From NCBI RefSeq assembly GCF_002575655.3, contig NC_053037.3, forward strand, positions 47,403,242 through 47,467,241: 64,000 nucleotides of DNA, read 5' to 3'. This document shows positions 61,045 through 64,000 of the stretch, in pieces. Both the position numbers and the translations under genes were made by a program. Numbering within the stretch: the stretch's first letter is position 1; every line of letters starts with the position of its first letter. The notes under the pieces were generated by a model. It saw nothing but the letters and a program-made list of their open reading frames with translations, was not told the origin of the DNA and made no database searches. This DNA is from Aegilops tauschii subsp. strangulata. Lineage: Eukaryota > Streptophyta > Magnoliopsida > Poales > Poaceae.

Positions 61045-64000
61045 GCATCCGCAAGCTTAATTCTTGCTCGTCCTCGAGTAGTTAAATGATAAAAGAAAGA
61101 ATTTATGAATTGTGAATGCTAGCCGGTCCACAAGTTTGATCAATGATAATTTCAATCACCTTTTCTAGCGTGATTATATATCATAGCAGTAGTTCATCTA
61201 TAAAACTTCTCAAGATCAAGTAACAAGCTATTCACATGTTAAAGCATAGACCATAAACTTTCTTGAAAACTAGCAAACTTCATTCTCAGTCATCAAACAA
61301 TTACAATTCATCTTATTTTCAGGAATGGTCTATGTCAGAGCTTTGATTTAGCAAACTCCACATACTCAACTATCATATAGTCTTCCATGATTGCTACCAC
61401 TCAAAGCATATTCTTAGAACAAATAGCATCCATCGAACACAGAGAAAGATAGGGGCTTAGTGTTTCGCCTCCCAACTCACTTATTATATAGATAATTGTC
61501 AACAATAATAATTCATGATCAAATATATTTGCATGGCCATATATGCATAGATCTTTCCCCAACACACGATGCTTGCCAACTAAAGAGTAGGTAGGAATGA
61601 GAAGGAATACTAATGACTCTTGCATAAAAGTAAAAGATAGGCCCTTCGCAGAGGGAAGCAGGGATTTGCAGAGGTGCCAGAGCTCGATTTTGAAATAGAG
61701 ATAAATAATTTTCAGAGGTATGATCTAATTGTCAACATAACAACCAAGAGTTCCCAATATCTTCCATACTACATACATTATAGGCGGTTCCCAAACAAAA
61801 TGGTAAAGTTTTTACTCCCCCTCCACCAACAATCATCAATCCATGGCTTGCCCGAAACACCGGGTGCCTCCAACTAACATCAATCCTGGGGTGTTTTGTT
61901 TGCAATTATTTTTGATTTGATTTTGATCTTTTGATCATATGACTGGGCATCCCAGTTACCAGCCATTTTCTCGTGAATGATGAGCGGAGTCCACTCATCG
62001 TGAGAATAACCCACCTAGCATGGAAGATACTGACAGCCCCTAGTCGCTACATGAGCGATTCGGGCATACACAACAGATTATTATTCGAAGTTTTAGAGTT
62101 TGGCACATGCAAATTTACTTGGAACGGCAGGTAAATACCGCATATAGGTAGGTATGGTGGACACTCATGGAAGAAACTTGGTTCATGGAATTTGGATGCA
62201 CAAGCAGTATTCCCTCTTAGTACAGATATTTTGGCTAGCAAAGGATTCTAAAAAGCAAGCACCACATGTTGGAGGATCTATAACAATATAACTTCTATAC
62301 AAATATACCCAAGCATAACTCATTACGTTGTCTTCCTTGTCCAACTTCAACTAATTTGCTCAGGTTTGAAAATAATTAATGGGGCTCACAATCATAGAAG
62401 ATGTCCAAGATAGTATATTTATATGTGAAATCTCTCTTCCTTCAATATTCTTTCATGAATTGTTCAAGTGACCAATACAATGTTTGCTAACCTTCAATAA
62501 ATTTACTACCTCTACTTCTTATATGTGAAGTCATTACTCCCCATGGGAAAGGCATATGAAACATATATAATTTCAGATTTATGACATTCAACTCATTCAA
62601 CCATTTACTCATAAAATATAAGTGAAGCACACGAGTAAATGACAAACTACTCCAAAAAGATATAAGTGAAGATCAATGAGTAGTTAAATAATTATGTAAC
62701 TATGTGAAGACTCTTTAACATTTAAGAATGTCAGATCGTGGTATTTTATTCAAGCAGCAAGAAAAACAAAATAAAATGACATTGCAAGGATAGCACAACT
62801 CATGTAAAGAAGCAAAAACTTAGGCTCAACCGATACTAACCGATAGTTGTTGAAGAAGAAAGGTGGGATGCCTACCGGGGCATCCCCAAGCTTAGATGCT
62901 TGAGACTTCTTGAAATATTATCTTGGGGTGCCTTGGGCATCCCCAAGCTTGAGGTTTTGTGTCTCCTTAATTCCTTTTATATCTCGGTCTTCCTAAATCT
63001 CAAAAGCTTCATCCATACATAACTCAACAAGGACTCGTGAGATAAGTTAGTATAAACCAATGCAAAAACCTTATCATACTATAGTGTAGCAAATCACTAA
63101 AATTATTATTCAACATTTCATACTAAATGTCTCTGCATATTTAATACTCCTATCCTCAAATAGAATCATTAAACAAGCAAACATATGCAAACAATGCAAA
63201 CATAACAGCAATCTGCCAAAACAGTACAGTCTGTAAAAGAATGCAAGATTCATCATACTTCCCTAACTCCAAAAATTATGAAAAAAAAAATTCCAACTGT
63301 AGTAAATTTATCATAGCTTATTATGCAAAAGGTTTCAATATTTTATTACATTCTGACTTTTCTAGGGAATTTTTGCAACAGCGGTAAACTTTCTGTTTTG
63401 AAACAGCAACATGTATACTTGCAAAATAAGTATGGTAAAGGCTATCCTTGACATTTTTATTGAAAATAGAGATGCAAAACATTATTATAAATGACAGAAA
63501 GCAAATACTAACAAAATAAAATGACGCTCCAAGCAAAACACATATCATGTGGGGAATAAAAATATAGCTCCAAGTAAAGTTACCGATGAACGAAGACGAA
63601 AGAGGGGATGCCATCCGGGGCATCCCCAAGCTTAGGCTCTTGGTTGTCCTTGAATATTACTTTGGGGTGACTTTGGCATCCCCAAGCTTAGGCTCTTGCC
63701 ACTCCTTATTCTATAGTCCATCGAATCTTTACCCAAAACTTGAAAACTTCACAACACAAAACTTAACAGAAAATCTCGTGAGCTCCGTTAGCCAAAGAAA
63801 ACAAAACACCACTTCAAGGTACTGTAATGAACTCATTATTTATTTGTATTGGTGTAATATCTACTGTATTCCAACTTCTCTATGGTTCATACCCTCCGAT
63901 ACTACTCATAGATTCATCAAAATAAGCAAACAACACATAGAAAACCGAATCTGTCAAAAACAGAACAGTCTGTAGTAATCTGTAACTAACGCAAACTTCT
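61045..64000 (-). other. Non-coding interior of the right-edge element
   Basis: No coding sequence seen. It holds two copies, about 735 bp apart, of a block with GGGGCATCCCCAAGCTTAG (62877-62895 and 63618-63636) and the linked TTGGGGTG ... GGCATCCCCAAGCTT. These are inverse copies of the polypurine-like tract. The sequence between and after them is also similar, indicating a diverged tandem duplication. Confidence 0.6.

Larger units (their letters stand above)
59542..64000 (-). mobile_element. Related Athila-like/LARD-like element, minus strand, runs off the right edge
   Basis: A complete 3' LTR at 59542-61044 and interior from 61045 to the window end. On the minus strand the LTR begins TGATACGTCTCCAACGTATC at 61044 after the tract AAGCTTGCGGATGC and ends GTAGACATCA at 59542. 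The interior aligns in inverse with 56040-58420 of the neighbouring element. It inserted into that element's 3' LTR; CCTAT at 59537-59541 is the candidate duplication, the second copy being outside the window. No ORF above 130 codons and no polymerase motif were seen in the visible 4.5 kb. Confidence 0.8.

Overview
This window is repeat-rich intergenic plant DNA. It most resembles a Triticeae genome (wheat or a close relative). The reasons are a BARE/WIS/Angela-type Copia element with the familiar 1.9-kb LTR, long-LTR chromovirus and Athila-like Gypsy elements, a plant L1-type LINE, a CACTA end with GCCGTCGGCATA subterminal repeats, and deep nesting. I found no intact host gene. The only recognisable host-derived sequence is a broken COP9-signalosome-subunit-6-like (CSN6) pseudogene. 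Family names beyond superfamily or lineage are from memory and unchecked.

Layout, left to right. 1-3304: tail and 3' LTR of a Gypsy element (+). 3305-4284: fragment of an Athila-like or LARD-like element (-). 4285 to about 7000: 3' half of a decayed Copia element (+). 7225-8573: CSN6-like pseudogene (-). 8778-22721: an Ale-like Copia element with matching TAATT target duplications, itself carrying a full-length LINE (9664-16781, 13-bp target duplication). 22722-23305 and 45205-45462: the two halves of a TIR/foldback DNA element. It is split by a chromovirus-type Gypsy element (23306-45204, -, TTTTT duplication), whose 5' LTR is in turn split by a nearly intact BARE-like Copia (34579-43662, -, GGATC duplication). 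45463-48406: old unassigned sequence with diverged repeats. 48407 to about 50860: the 3' end of a CACTA transposon with six or seven open exons. 50865-52992: a tandem array of about 332-bp units. 52993-59541: an Athila-like/LARD-like element with one 262-aa ORF (+). 59542-64000: a related element in the opposite orientation (-), inserted into the 3' LTR of the previous one and running off the right edge.

Nesting and LTR divergence give a consistent order. The BARE-like copy is youngest (about 29 substitutions in 1.9 kb between LTRs by eye, 1.5%). Its chromovirus host is older (roughly 3%), and the DNA element holding that is older still. Most coding breaks in the younger elements are single substitutions of the C-to-T/G-to-A type, as expected for methylated, silenced transposons.

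The features that seem least routine are: a poly(A)-tailed retroposed insert with an 18-bp duplication carried in both LTRs of the BARE-like element; an extra 245-codon ORF upstream of gag in the chromovirus; the single membrane-protein-like ORF of the LARD-like element; the 332-bp array abutting truncated CACTA coding sequence; and a LINE whose ORF2 is uninterrupted while its ORF1 is broken. I see no phage-like, CRISPR-like or defence-island system, and I do not claim a new one.
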